Shown here: positions 26,652 to 35,169 of the stretch, one piece after another
Position numbering within the stretch: position 1 is the first letter of the stretch
Layout: each line of letters begins with the position of its first letter
NCBI RefSeq assembly: GCF_003363435.1
Contig: NZ_QRCT01000049.1
Span: forward strand, 124,001-188,000
Direction of reading: 5' to 3'
DNA length: 64,000 nt
DNA from: Anaerosacchariphilus polymeriproducens
GTDB lineage: Bacteria; Bacillota; Clostridia; Lachnospirales; Lachnospiraceae
Program-made: the position numbers and the translations under genes
The notes under the pieces: model-generated
Seen by the model: the letters and a program-made list of their open reading frames with translations, nothing else
Databases searched by the model: none
Told to the model about the DNA's origin: nothing

Positions 26652-27524
26652 TTATTCTTCAGGTGCCATGATTTTTGTTAGTTTAACTGCGAAATCAGGA
26701 TCCATTGCACCAAGAATATCACCTCTTGATTCTTTGTCCATTACTTCCAGTATCTGTGCTGCAAGTTTCAAGTCATCTGTTAATTTTTCTAATATAGCCG
26801 CTGCCTGTTTTGGTTTCATTGCGGAGTAAGTCGTTGCATAATCTTGGACTTTTTGATTATAAGCTTCCTGTTTCACTACTTCTTTATACAAAAGTTCTGC
26901 ATTAGTAGGATCAATACTCTCATAATATTTTTGATACTCTTTCATTGCCGGAGCATTCTCTCCAAATACAACTTCTTCATAAAATTCAGTTTTTAATTTC
27001 TGAAATTCGACCTGTTTTTTCTCAAACTCTTTCAATCGTTCTATCTCTGTCTGCAGATCTTGGATATTTGAATCGCCTGTTTCACTTTTCTCTTTCTCAT
27101 CCTGAAGTTCCACTTGGAGTTTTTTTATCTGCTCAATAGCTTCTTCTACCGTTTTATAAGGATAATCCGGATTAACTTTCTTTTTATCACTTTTCGAACT
27201 GGATTCTGGCAATATCTTATTTATATATGGAACATCTTCCAAAATCGGTGATAATACCCCTGAACCAAATCCTCCTATATCCGCTTTTACTAACAATACC
27301 AAAATGATAAGCCAAGTAATGACTAATCCGGCAACTGCCAAGACCACTGCAAATCTGCTTCCTTCTTTTTCTTCTAACGAATCAGAGTCCTCAATAATTT
27401 TATCGGCATTTTTCTTCTGTTTCTTTAATTTTTTTTCTTCCTTTTTCTTGTCTTTTTGTTCTTTTTTCAGTTCTTTTTTTGACTTTTCCGTTTTTTCCTC
27501 TAATTCTTCAAAATTATCTTCCAT
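26652..27524 (-). CDS. ylxF: MotE/YlxF-like membrane protein with MgtE-N-like domain
   Basis: A 290-residue protein. A very Lys/Glu-rich cytoplasmic N-terminus (about 1-55) precedes one membrane helix (about 58-80). A coiled coil (about 125-180) follows, and the C-terminal domain (about 215-290) holds AAAILEKLTDDLKLAAQILEVMD, typical of the MgtE-N/MotE fold. YlxF occupies this place between fliJ and fliK in Bacillus; MotE homologues act as chaperones for the stator in Gram-negatives. I start at the ATG at 27524 rather than the GTG three codons earlier. Confidence 0.85.
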   Translation of the reverse strand: MEDNFEELEEKTEKSKKELKKEQKDKKKEEKKLKKQKKNADKIIEDSDSLEEKEGSRFAVVLAVAGLVITWLIILVLLVKADIGGFGSGVLSPILEDVPYINKILPESSSKSDKKKVNPDYPYKTVEEAIEQIKKLQVELQDEKEKSETGDSNIQDLQTEIERLKEFEKKQVEFQKLKTEFYEEVVFGENAPAMKEYQKYYESIDPTNAELLYKEVVKQEAYNQKVQDYATTYSAMKPKQAAAILEKLTDDLKLAAQILEVMDKESRGDILGAMDPDFAVKLTKIMAPEE

Positions 27525-27543
27525 GTCTTTCACCCACTATCTT

Positions 27544-27987
27544 TTATTTATTATTTCCATAGATGTAACTCACCAGTTCATCGATTTCCTTACTTTCCTG
27601 AACATTAACTTCTTGTTTAAAATCTTCAAACGCTTTTTCTTTCAATTTTTCATAAGTTTTTCTTTCCAACATGACTTCACCCAGCTTAACTCTGGCCATT
27701 TCTAAATTCTTCTGAGCTACATGAACAGAAATCATCTGATTTTTAATGGAACCTTTTATTCCTTCAATAGATTTTCTACAATTTTTAATTTCCAAAAGAT
27801 TAATGGCAGACATTAAAAGATTCTTGTGAATTCCTTCAAACTCCTGTTGTTTTAATTTTAACTCTGCTAATTTTTTCTCTTCTTGCACCAGTCTCTGACT
27901 TGCCTCTGCATAATCGGATTTTGCCTGCATTTCAAGTTTTCTTTTGATCTCTAATATATTTTGCATTCGATAAATAAACTTTGCCAT
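27544..27987 (-). CDS. fliJ: Flagellar export chaperone FliJ
   Basis: A 147-residue, almost entirely coiled-coil protein starting MAKFIYRMQNILEIKRKLE, typical for FliJ. It inserts in the FliI hexamer like the gamma stalk of an ATP synthase and helps export. Strong GAGGAGGAGCC site before ATG. It follows fliI by 15 bases. Confidence 0.9.
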   Translation of the reverse strand: MAKFIYRMQNILEIKRKLEMQAKSDYAEASQRLVQEEKKLAELKLKQQEFEGIHKNLLMSAINLLEIKNCRKSIEGIKGSIKNQMISVHVAQKNLEMARVKLGEVMLERKTYEKLKEKAFEDFKQEVNVQESKEIDELVSYIYGNNK

Positions 27988-28002
27988 GGCTCCTCCTCTA
28001 TA

Positions 28003-29313
28003 TTATTCACCAAACATTTTTTCTAACTGCCCTATAATTTCATCAAATTCAAATTTTTCATGAGTTCCCTGCATTAAAAACTCATTGACTTCATCAATTT
28101 TACTTACTGCATAATCTATATTTTTATTGGCTCCTTTTTTATAGGCTCCTATATTGATCAAATCCTCAGCTTCGCTGTACGTAGCTAAAACATTTTTAAG
28201 TTTTCCCGCCACCTTTTTATGCGAATCTGTTACAATGGAATTCATAACACGAGATATACTTTGCAATACATCAATTGCAGGGTAATGGTTTTTATGAACT
28301 AACTTTCTTGAAAGCATAATATGTCCATCTAATATACTTCTTGCTGTATCTGTAATTGGTTCATTAAAATCATCTCCATCTACAAGCACAGTGTACAGAC
28401 CTGTAATGGAACCTTCCTCTGAATTACCTGCCCGTTCTAACAGCTTAGGCATTTCTGCATACACACTTGGGGGGTATCCCCTTGTAACCGGTGGCTCTCC
28501 TGACGCAAGTCCTATTTCCCTTTGAGCCATTGAAAAACGAGTCAATGAATCCATCATCAACAATACATCTTTCCCCTGATCACGAAAATATTCTGCAATC
28601 GCCGTAGCTGTTTTGGCCGCCTTATTACGAATTAGTGCAGGCTTGTCCGAAGTTGCTATCACCAGAATCGAGCGTTTCATTCCTTCTTCACCCAAATCTC
28701 TTTCAACAAACTCGCGAACTTCTCTTCCTCGTTCACCTATTAATGCAATTACATTTACATCTGCCTTCGTATTTCTTGCAAACATACCTAATAAGGTACT
28801 CTTTCCAACACCACTTCCGGCAAAAATACCAATACGCTGACCTTTCCCTACTGTAATCAATCCATCTACGGCTTTTACACCTAAAGGCAAGACTTTCTCA
28901 ATAATCTCACGTTCCATTGGATTTGGCGGGTCTGCCTCAACCGGATACATTTTTGTCAATGGAATAGAGCTAATATCCGTCGGCCGCCCCAAGCCATCCA
29001 GGGTATGACCAAGCAGATCATCGCCTACATAGACAGACAATGGATGTTCCGTATTTTCCACGATACATCCAAGTCCTATTCCTTCAACATTTTCATAAGG
29101 CATGAGCAAAATCCTTTTGTCACGCATTCCAACTACTTCTGCTAAAACATATTTATTTTCTTCTTCATCCACAATAATACGACAAAGATCATTTAACTTT
29201 GCATCCGGTCCAACTGATTCTATTGTTAGTCCTACAATCTTTACTACTTTGCCTAACTTTTTAAAATATGACTGTTGGGATAATTTACTATATTTATCAA
29301 GATTTATTGTCAT
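28003..29313 (-). CDS. fliI: Flagellum-specific export ATPase FliI
   Basis: A 436-residue F1-beta-like ATPase. The Walker A GIFAGSGVGKSTLLG (about 160-174), catalytic GERGREVREF and Walker B DVLLMMDSLTRFS are intact. It energises loading of substrates on the export gate together with FliH and FliJ. AAAGGAAATATGCTTC precedes ATG. A 64-base gap separates it from fliH; I see no promoter there. Confidence 0.97.
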   Translation of the reverse strand: MTINLDKYSKLSQQSYFKKLGKVVKIVGLTIESVGPDAKLNDLCRIIVDEEENKYVLAEVVGMRDKRILLMPYENVEGIGLGCIVENTEHPLSVYVGDDLLGHTLDGLGRPTDISSIPLTKMYPVEADPPNPMEREIIEKVLPLGVKAVDGLITVGKGQRIGIFAGSGVGKSTLLGMFARNTKADVNVIALIGERGREVREFVERDLGEEGMKRSILVIATSDKPALIRNKAAKTATAIAEYFRDQGKDVLLMMDSLTRFSMAQREIGLASGEPPVTRGYPPSVYAEMPKLLERAGNSEEGSITGLYTVLVDGDDFNEPITDTARSILDGHIMLSRKLVHKNHYPAIDVLQSISRVMNSIVTDSHKKVAGKLKNVLATYSEAEDLINIGAYKKGANKNIDYAVSKIDEVNEFLMQGTHEKFEFDEIIGQLEKMFGE

Positions 29314-29377
29314 GAAGCATATTTCCTTTTCATCTCATAAATTTTAATGAGTTATTAGTTATTTTCGAAAAAAATTT

Positions 29378-30181
29378 TTAAATACTTAGAGATTTTAAAT
29401 CTTTCAATAAACGTTCCATCTGAATGTCTAAGCTGCAGTCAAAGACTCCTGAATCAGTCTCTATCACACACTGATTCTTCTTAAGAAGCATATCTTCAAT
29501 CACTTCGACCCTGACTGTCTTACCTACTCTTGCTTCCAGTTCGTCCTGCCGTTCTTTTACGAATGTATAATTTTCTTTTGGAACTCTTACGAGAAACTCT
29601 CTACTGTTCTCTATCTTATCCATTGCATTTTTCGCCAGATGAAGTACCATGCTCTTTTTATCATCGAACTGAACATGAAATACTCTTTCAAATACATCAG
29701 CCAATACATCTACCAAAACGGGTTCCAGCTCATTCACTTTTCTTTTATAATCTCTTTCTAATTCTTTTTCCTTCTCTTCTAACTCTTCCTTCATTTTCTG
29801 AATGTTATCTTCTGCTCGACGACATCCTTCTTCATACCCCTTATTTTCTCCTTCTACCCTCGCATTCTCTAATATTAATTGTGCCTGTGCACTTGCCTCT
29901 TCAAGCATACTCGCAGCCTGTTCTTTTGCCTGTGCGACAATTTCTTCATATGCTGTCTGACGATTCCGTTCCGCCTCTTTTTCTTTTTCCGATTCAACCA
30001 CTTCTACACTTTCAGCGAACAGCCCTCCAATAAATTCAGAGTCACCTTCCTCCCCCAGCTGTTCCGCCCTTTGTGATACAAGCAGTTCCTTGATTCTTTC
30101 AGCAACTTTATCATTTGAATCTATGACTCTTTTTTTCTCTTCTAATTGCTTAACATTATGATATTTTAACAAATTAGACAA
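29378..30181 (-). CDS. fliH: Flagellar assembly protein FliH
   Basis: A protein of about 267 residues with a long charged coiled coil (about 50-165) and a C-terminal V1/F-type peripheral-stalk domain (about 170-267). It binds FliI and links it to the C-ring. The best start is a TTG at 30181: GGAGGTGA lies eight bases upstream and the product begins MSNLLKYHNV, typical of FliH; the longer frame from 30214 would use codons inside fliG. It overlaps the fliG end by eight bases, so translation is coupled. Confidence 0.9.
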   Translation of the reverse strand: MSNLLKYHNVKQLEEKKRVIDSNDKVAERIKELLVSQRAEQLGEEGDSEFIGGLFAESVEVVESEKEKEAERNRQTAYEEIVAQAKEQAASMLEEASAQAQLILENARVEGENKGYEEGCRRAEDNIQKMKEELEEKEKELERDYKRKVNELEPVLVDVLADVFERVFHVQFDDKKSMVLHLAKNAMDKIENSREFLVRVPKENYTFVKERQDELEARVGKTVRVEVIEDMLLKKNQCVIETDSGVFDCSLDIQMERLLKDLKSLSI

Positions 30182-31181
30182 TAATCTCGTCACCTCCACC
30201 ACGTGAGATAACAATTTCTGAAGAATCTTCTAACTTTCTAATAACACCAACAATTTTCTGTTGCGCTTCCTCTACGTCCTTCATACGTACCGGCCCCATA
30301 TATTCCATATCTTCTTTAATCATTGCTGCCAGACGTTTAGACAGATTATTGAAAATTGTATTTTGTACTTCTTGATTCGCTCCCTTTAATGCAATACTTA
30401 AATCATTATTATCTACATCACGCAATACTCTTTGAATTGCTCTGTCATCCAATAATAGAATATCTTCAAATACAAACATTCTCTTACGGATTTCATCTGC
30501 AAGTTCCGGATCATCAATTTCAAGATTTTCCATAATATGTTTTTCTGTACCACGATCTACTGAATTCAAAATATCAACAATAGCTTCTACGCCACCGATA
30601 ATTGTATAATCTTGATTTACTAAAGAAGACAACTTTTTATCTAAAATACGCTCTACTTCTTTAATAACATCTGGAGAAGTTCCATCCATTACCGCAATAC
30701 GTTTTGCTACATCAGCCTGCTTATCAATAGGCAGCGCACCAACGATCTGAGCTGCCTGTTGAGCTGGCAGATATGATAAAATTAATGCAATTGTTTGTGG
30801 ATGTTCGTCTTGAATAAAATTCAGCAATTGAGCCGGATCTGTTTTTCGTATAAATTCGAAAGGTCTTACCTGTAAGGAAGCTGTCAGCCTGGAAATAACA
30901 TCCATGGCCTTGTCTGAGCCAAGAGCCTTTTCAAGCAATTCTTTTGCATAACCAATACCACCTTCGGCAATATATTGCTGTGCTAAACATATCTGATAAA
31001 ATTCATTCAATATGTCTTCTTTTATACTAGGTGTAACACTTCTGGTGTTTGCAATTTCTAATGTCAATTCTTCTATTTCTTCATCTTTTAAATGTTTAAA
31101 AATATTAGATGCTTTTTCTGGACCTAATGCAATTAATAATATTGCCGCTTTTTGTAAACCTCCTATTTTATGTTCAGCCAT
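30174..31181 (-). CDS. fliG: Flagellar motor switch protein FliG
   Basis: A 335-residue C-ring protein. N-terminal KAAILLIALGPEKA, the middle EHPQTIALILSYLP motif and the C-terminal torque helix with FEDILLLDDRAIQRVLRDV are all present. It contacts FliF on one side and MotA on the other. I use the ATG at 31181 (MAEHKIGG), two bases after the fliF stop, with GAGGAG inside fliF; a GTG four codons earlier lies on that site. Confidence 0.96.
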   Translation of the reverse strand: MAEHKIGGLQKAAILLIALGPEKASNIFKHLKDEEIEELTLEIANTRSVTPSIKEDILNEFYQICLAQQYIAEGGIGYAKELLEKALGSDKAMDVISRLTASLQVRPFEFIRKTDPAQLLNFIQDEHPQTIALILSYLPAQQAAQIVGALPIDKQADVAKRIAVMDGTSPDVIKEVERILDKKLSSLVNQDYTIIGGVEAIVDILNSVDRGTEKHIMENLEIDDPELADEIRKRMFVFEDILLLDDRAIQRVLRDVDNNDLSIALKGANQEVQNTIFNNLSKRLAAMIKEDMEYMGPVRMKDVEEAQQKIVGVIRKLEDSSEIVISRGGGDEIIV

Positions 31182-31183
31182 TT

Positions 31184-32788
31184 TTAATCCCACTCCTCAT
31201 TTAGCCAATTTCGAAGCAATTGTGCAACTGCCTCTGGATTTTCATCTACAAACTTCTCAATCATAATACGGACTTCTGATTTTTCATTAAATCCGATATC
31301 TTCTAACTCTTCATCCTGTGCTTCTTGTGTCGTTTCAAGTAAATTCTTAACAGAAAGTTCTGGTTCTAACACAGTTTCTTTTTCGCCTCTTGTACTCTTG
31401 AAAATGATAAATCCTAAAAATCCTAAAATCAATACACCAAGTAGAATTGGAGCATAATCCCAAATCGATTTTTTGCTTGTATCGCTTGCTTGGAAAAAAG
31501 GCACCTGATAAGCTACAATAGAAATATTATCCTCTGATATTCCTGTAGCTTTCGAAACTACCTGATAAAGTTCTTCATCTACGTCCACTTTCGTCTTTTC
31601 ACTATTTGCCGCCTGAAACTCTGCAAAAGTCTGACCTTTTAATTCACCGGATTTTTTCAACTTATCTTCATCATAAACTTTATAGGTTGCTGCAACTACA
31701 GTAATAGATGATTCATCTGCTTTAATTGTACCGGTTGCAAATTTAGTATTTGTAATTTTTTCATTTGGTAAATAATCTTTTGTATTTTCTGTCGTAGTAG
31801 AAGTAGATGTTCCATTATTTTCCATTACATATGTTGTCTCGTCATTTGCATCTGTTCCAGGAGTCGCAGCCGCTCCCCCTTGAGATTCTTGTTCGTAATT
31901 ACTTTCACTATCTAAATAACCTTGTGTATTTCCATCATTCACATAATACTGGTGATCCGTCTGTTCAATCACATCAAAATCTAAAGCGAGATTCAGACCT
32001 ATTTCAACATTGTCATAAACATTTGCCCCAAGCATAACATCTTTGACCTGATTTTTTACCATACTTTCATACTTTGTTTGAACTGCAAGCTGATTACTTA
32101 CTGAGCCTGCTGTAGAAGACTTATCTTCACCAGTAAATAAAACATTTCCATTTGAATCTAAAATCAATACATTATCCGTGTTATCATTTCCAACTGCTGT
32201 TGCTATGTATTTTGCCCAACCCTCTGCAGCTCCTTCTTTCACCTCACCATTTAATGAAACTAATACACTGGCATAGGTAGATTCCTTCTGAGATGCTAAA
32301 GTGCCATCATTCTCTGGAATTGATAACGTAACGGTTGCTTCATCAACTATATCAATTGATTTTAATTCACTGGCTACCTTCTCTTCTAAATATAACTGGT
32401 ATTTTTTGGATTTATCTGATTCTGTTGTGCTAAAATTGCCATCAAATACAGAAGACAAATCATACTCCTGAGTAGGAATGTTATTAGAACCCAACAATAA
32501 AACTGCTGCCGATTCATCTTTTTCATTAACTTGAATGACCAATCCATCTTTTGAAGCAGTATAAGCAATTCCTTCTGACTCAAGAAGTTCTGTTATCTGA
32601 GAAGCTTCTTTTGTACTCTCTAAAGTCACTAAAGTTACCATCTTAGGCTGTGAAAGCACCCAATATAATATTCCCAATGCAATTGTGACACCAACTACTA
32701 CGCTTATGATAATTATTCTTTGAACTGCTGTAAATTTATTCCACCAATTTATTATTTTTTGCTGTATACCCTTTATTCTTTCATTCAT
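31184..32788 (-). CDS. fliF: Flagellar MS-ring protein FliF
   Basis: A 534-residue protein with an N-terminal membrane helix (about 22-44), the secretin-like ring-building domains (KDGLVIQVNEKDES, then LPENDG-type stretch), an Asn/Thr/Gly-rich variable loop (about 285-340), a second membrane helix (about 437-457) and a C-terminal FliG-binding tail. It forms the base ring in the membrane. AGAGGAGTATC precedes ATG. Confidence 0.96.
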   Translation of the reverse strand: MNERIKGIQQKIINWWNKFTAVQRIIIISVVVGVTIALGILYWVLSQPKMVTLVTLESTKEASQITELLESEGIAYTASKDGLVIQVNEKDESAAVLLLGSNNIPTQEYDLSSVFDGNFSTTESDKSKKYQLYLEEKVASELKSIDIVDEATVTLSIPENDGTLASQKESTYASVLVSLNGEVKEGAAEGWAKYIATAVGNDNTDNVLILDSNGNVLFTGEDKSSTAGSVSNQLAVQTKYESMVKNQVKDVMLGANVYDNVEIGLNLALDFDVIEQTDHQYYVNDGNTQGYLDSESNYEQESQGGAAATPGTDANDETTYVMENNGTSTSTTTENTKDYLPNEKITNTKFATGTIKADESSITVVAATYKVYDEDKLKKSGELKGQTFAEFQAANSEKTKVDVDEELYQVVSKATGISEDNISIVAYQVPFFQASDTSKKSIWDYAPILLGVLILGFLGFIIFKSTRGEKETVLEPELSVKNLLETTQEAQDEELEDIGFNEKSEVRIMIEKFVDENPEAVAQLLRNWLNEEWD

Positions 32789-32847
32789 TCATGATACTCC
32801 TCTACCGTCTGTTTACGAAGACTAAAGTATTTTTATATTTCTATAAC

Positions 32848-33168
32848 TTAAATTTGAATATTCATTATTTGATTATATGCTTCTAAAAACTTATCTCTTA
32901 CCGTCACAGTATACTGTAAAGCAACATTTGCCTTTTCCTGTGCTACTGTTAAGTCATGTGTGTTCTCTGAATATCCCAAAGCATATTTAATTTCTTCCTG
33001 CTCTGCAACATTTTGCAAAGAATCCGTCTGGTTGACCATAGACATAGCTGATTTTAACACAGAATCAAAACTATCATTCTTTTCATTTCCCGATACGGTT
33101 TGACCTTGAAGAGCATCTGCTGCCTTTATATAACTTGAAGAAATATTATTAAGTGAAGAAATATCCAT
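32848..33168 (-). CDS. fliE: Flagellar hook-basal body protein FliE
   Basis: A 106-residue helical protein. The C-terminal half (NTHDLTVAQEKANVALQYTV, then VRDKFLEAYNQIMNIQI) carries the FliE signature. It joins the MS ring and the rod and is the first exported substrate. AGGAGGTAAGATTAC precedes ATG. It sits 13 bases after flgC. Confidence 0.93.
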   Translation of the reverse strand: MDISSLNNISSSYIKAADALQGQTVSGNEKNDSFDSVLKSAMSMVNQTDSLQNVAEQEEIKYALGYSENTHDLTVAQEKANVALQYTVTVRDKFLEAYNQIMNIQI

Positions 33169-33181
33169 GTAATCTTACCTC

Positions 33182-33625
33182 CTATTTTGCCATTTCAAGA
33201 CCTTTTACTGCCATCGATTTACTTGCTGAAAAAGCAGTGGCATTTGCCTCATATGAACGACTGGCATCAATTAAATCTGTCATTTCAGTTACTATATTAA
33301 CATTGGGATAAGACACATATCCATTTTCATCTGCATCTGGGTGTGAAGGATCATATTTCATCACAAAATCGTTTTCTATGTCCTCAGACACCTCAGAAAC
33401 TTTAACCCCGCTTCCTGAATAAGAACTATTAGCCTTTGCTAAAACACTACTAAATGAAGGGGTAGTACTTTTCTCCGCAAAAGAAACAATTTTCCGACGG
33501 TATGGAGTTCCATTTTCTGTTCTAGTTGTTGAAGCATTCGCAACATTCTGAGAGATAATATCTGTACGAAAGCGCTGTGCTGTCATACCCGATGAATTAA
33601 TCCCAAATGATCGAAACATTCCCAT
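33182..33625 (-). CDS. flgC: Flagellar basal-body rod protein FlgC
   Basis: A 147-residue proximal rod protein. The start MGMFRSFGINSSGMTAQRF and C-terminal SYPNVNIVTEMTDLIDASRS are diagnostic. It polymerises with FlgB in the rod. GGAGGAAATAAA precedes the ATG. Length is typical. Confidence 0.95.
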   Translation of the reverse strand: MGMFRSFGINSSGMTAQRFRTDIISQNVANASTTRTENGTPYRRKIVSFAEKSTTPSFSSVLAKANSSYSGSGVKVSEVSEDIENDFVMKYDPSHPDADENGYVSYPNVNIVTEMTDLIDASRSYEANATAFSASKSMAVKGLEMAK

Positions 33626-33651
33626 TTTATTTCCTCCTTAAATTTATATAA

Positions 33652-34041
33652 TTATTTTATAACCAATTTTAATCTACTGATTTCTTGTTTCATACTGTCA
33701 ACCAAACCGTTATATTTTATCTGATTAGATGCTAACTCTACATTTTCTGTGTCTATGTCTACATTATTATCATCAATACGATACGAAAACCCTGCGGAAT
33801 CTGTGTAAGTAGACACATCTAAATGTTTTAAATTTGAATTTAAAATTTTTTCATCTAAAGTAGAATATTTAGACTTCTTTAATTCAACTTCTAATGCACT
33901 TTCAAAATCTACATCCTGTCTTTTATAACCAGGTGTATCCACATTCGCAATATTATTACTAATAGCTTCATTTCTAAGCCAACTTGCATCAGCCGCTTTA
34001 TTTAATACATTTAGATAATTAAATACATTTGAATTAATCAT
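33652..34041 (-). CDS. flgB: Flagellar basal-body rod protein FlgB
   Basis: A 129-residue rod protein, first gene of the flagellar cluster. It has the rod-protein core NNIANVDTPGYKRQDVDF and ends in a helical SLVDSMKQEISRL-like segment (NGLVDSMKQEISRLK). The ATG at 34041 has AGGAGG nine bases upstream; a GTG nine bases earlier overlaps the ribosome site. The predicted transcription start lies only about 15 bases upstream, so the leader is very short. Confidence 0.95.
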   Translation of the reverse strand: MINSNVFNYLNVLNKAADASWLRNEAISNNIANVDTPGYKRQDVDFESALEVELKKSKYSTLDEKILNSNLKHLDVSTYTDSAGFSYRIDDNNVDIDTENVELASNQIKYNGLVDSMKQEISRLKLVIK

Positions 34042-34062
34042 ATGCAACACCCTCCTGACTCT

Positions 34063-34090
34063 ATTATATATAAAATTACAAAAAAGACAA
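34063..34090 (-). promoter_or_regulatory. Sigma-A-like promoter of the flagellar cluster (flgB)
   Basis: On the minus strand: -35 TTGTCT (34085-34090), 16-base spacer, perfect -10 TATAAT (34063-34068). The predicted start near 34056 abuts the flgB ribosome site. The A/T-rich upstream tract with phased repeats suggests additional control. Confidence 0.7.
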
Positions 34091-34108
34091 GCAATTTTTC
34101 GTTTTTTT

Positions 34109-34188
34109 TACACGATGTAGTACTTTTTTTCTATTTTTTTACATGATATAGTACTATTCCCTTTAATATCTACACAATATAATACACT
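34109..34188 (-). repeat. Three 16-bp repeats at exact 31-bp spacing upstream of the flgB promoter
   Basis: On the plus strand: TACACGATGTAGTACT (34109-34124), TACATGATATAGTACT (34140-34155) and TACACAATATAATACA (34171-34186). Copies 1 and 2 agree at 14 of 16 positions; copy 3 agrees at 12 of 16 with either. The 31-bp period is close to three helical turns, so all copies face the same side. Their centres lie about 60, 91 and 122 bases upstream of the predicted start. This layout fits binding sites of a transcriptional activator. The factor is unknown. Confidence 0.75.
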
Positions 34189-34211
34189 TTTTTTTATTTA
34201 TAGACAAGAAA

Positions 34212-34240
34212 AAGGATTTACAAAAAAATTGTAAATCCTT
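34212..34240 (-). terminator. Rho-independent terminator of codY
   Basis: A perfect 12-pair stem (34212-34223 with 34229-34240) with a five-base loop, read on the minus strand as AAGGATTTACAA...TTGTAAATCCTT, followed by a short T-rich tail TTTCTTGTCT. It lies about 30 bases past the codY stop and separates codY from the flagellar cluster. Confidence 0.75.
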
Positions 34241-34270
34241 CCTGTTTTAATATATACATTCCAATAATGT

Positions 34271-35050
34271 TTAGCGTTTTTGATTTTTCATTGATTCTAG
34301 TTCTTCGAAAACAACATCATTTAAAACTTTAATATATGTTCCTTTCATACCGGAAGATCTAGATTCTATTACTCCTGCACTTTCAAATTTACGAAGTGCA
34401 TTAACAATGACTGACCTGGTTATTCCTACTCTATCCGCAATCTTACTTGCAACAAGAATTCCTTCCTTGCCATCCATTTCTTCGAAAATATGTGTAATTG
34501 CTTCCAATTCTGAAAATGATAATGTACTGATGGCTGATTTTACTATCTGTACTTTTCTAGTTTCTTCTGCATTTTCCTCGTTTACAGAGCGCATCATTTC
34601 AAGTCCCACCACAGTAGTTCCATACTCACTTAAAATGATATCATCAATTTCATACTCCATATCACTTTTGTAAATAAATAATGTGCCTAATCTCTCTCCC
34701 GCAATATCGATTGGCGTAATAATCGCATGATATCTTTTCACATCATTCGATACAAATCCTAATGTTTGTAGATTTACATTTTCTTTTGTAGAAAGGACTC
34801 CCAATAACCTTTCATTCAAAATCGGATCAATGTAACCACCTACTTGATCTGCAATCAACTCCTCAATTTCATCCACTGCGTTGCTTAGACTTACACCCAA
34901 CACTTTGCCTTTTTTACTAATAACTAGAATATTTGAACTCAATATTTCAGTTAATATTTGACATATGTCATTAAATACTACTTTAGACGTATTGTTGTTG
35001 TGCAAAAGTTTGTTAATTTTTCTGGTTTTATCCAGCAATTGAACACTCAT
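34271..35050 (-). CDS. codY: GTP/branched-chain amino acid-sensing repressor CodY
   Basis: A 259-residue protein with an N-terminal GAF-type sensor domain (about 1-155) and a C-terminal winged helix-turn-helix (SKIADRVGITRSVIVNALRKF, about 203-223, is conserved CodY signature). CodY represses nutrient-stress, competence and often motility genes when GTP and isoleucine are plentiful. It has its own promoter with a CodY-box-like site and its own terminator, directly upstream of the flagellar promoter, as codY precedes flgB in Bacillus. Confidence 0.96.
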   Translation of the reverse strand: MSVQLLDKTRKINKLLHNNNTSKVVFNDICQILTEILSSNILVISKKGKVLGVSLSNAVDEIEELIADQVGGYIDPILNERLLGVLSTKENVNLQTLGFVSNDVKRYHAIITPIDIAGERLGTLFIYKSDMEYEIDDIILSEYGTTVVGLEMMRSVNEENAEETRKVQIVKSAISTLSFSELEAITHIFEEMDGKEGILVASKIADRVGITRSVIVNALRKFESAGVIESRSSGMKGTYIKVLNDVVFEELESMKNQKR

Positions 35051-35066
35051 TCTTTACCCTCCATTC

Positions 35067-35081
35067 AATTTTCTAAACATT
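35067..35081. promoter_or_regulatory. Putative CodY box in the codY leader
   Basis: AATTTTCTAAACATT matches the known CodY consensus AATTTTCWGAAAATT at 13 of 15 positions. It lies about 10-24 bases downstream of the predicted codY transcription start, a position suited to repression or roadblock. It implies autoregulation. Confidence 0.6.
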
Positions 35082-35096
35082 TGTCATGCACCTATA

Positions 35097-35125
35097 ATTT
35101 TATCACACAAATTTCGCAAAAACAA
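35097..35125 (-). promoter_or_regulatory. Sigma-A-like promoter of codY
   Basis: On the minus strand: -35 TTGTTT (35120-35125), 17-base spacer, -10 TAAAAT (35097-35102). Predicted start near 35090, leader about 40 bases. It lies in the 119-base gap behind topA. Confidence 0.6.
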
Positions 35126-35169
35126 GTATAAATATCCAAAAATATAATAATTTACATTTTTTTCACATT

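Noticed and set aside
29530-30033. Long plus-strand frame (167 codons) opposite fliH
   Set aside because: It mirrors the coiled-coil codons of fliH and its product is Leu/Ser/Pro/Phe-rich with no family look.
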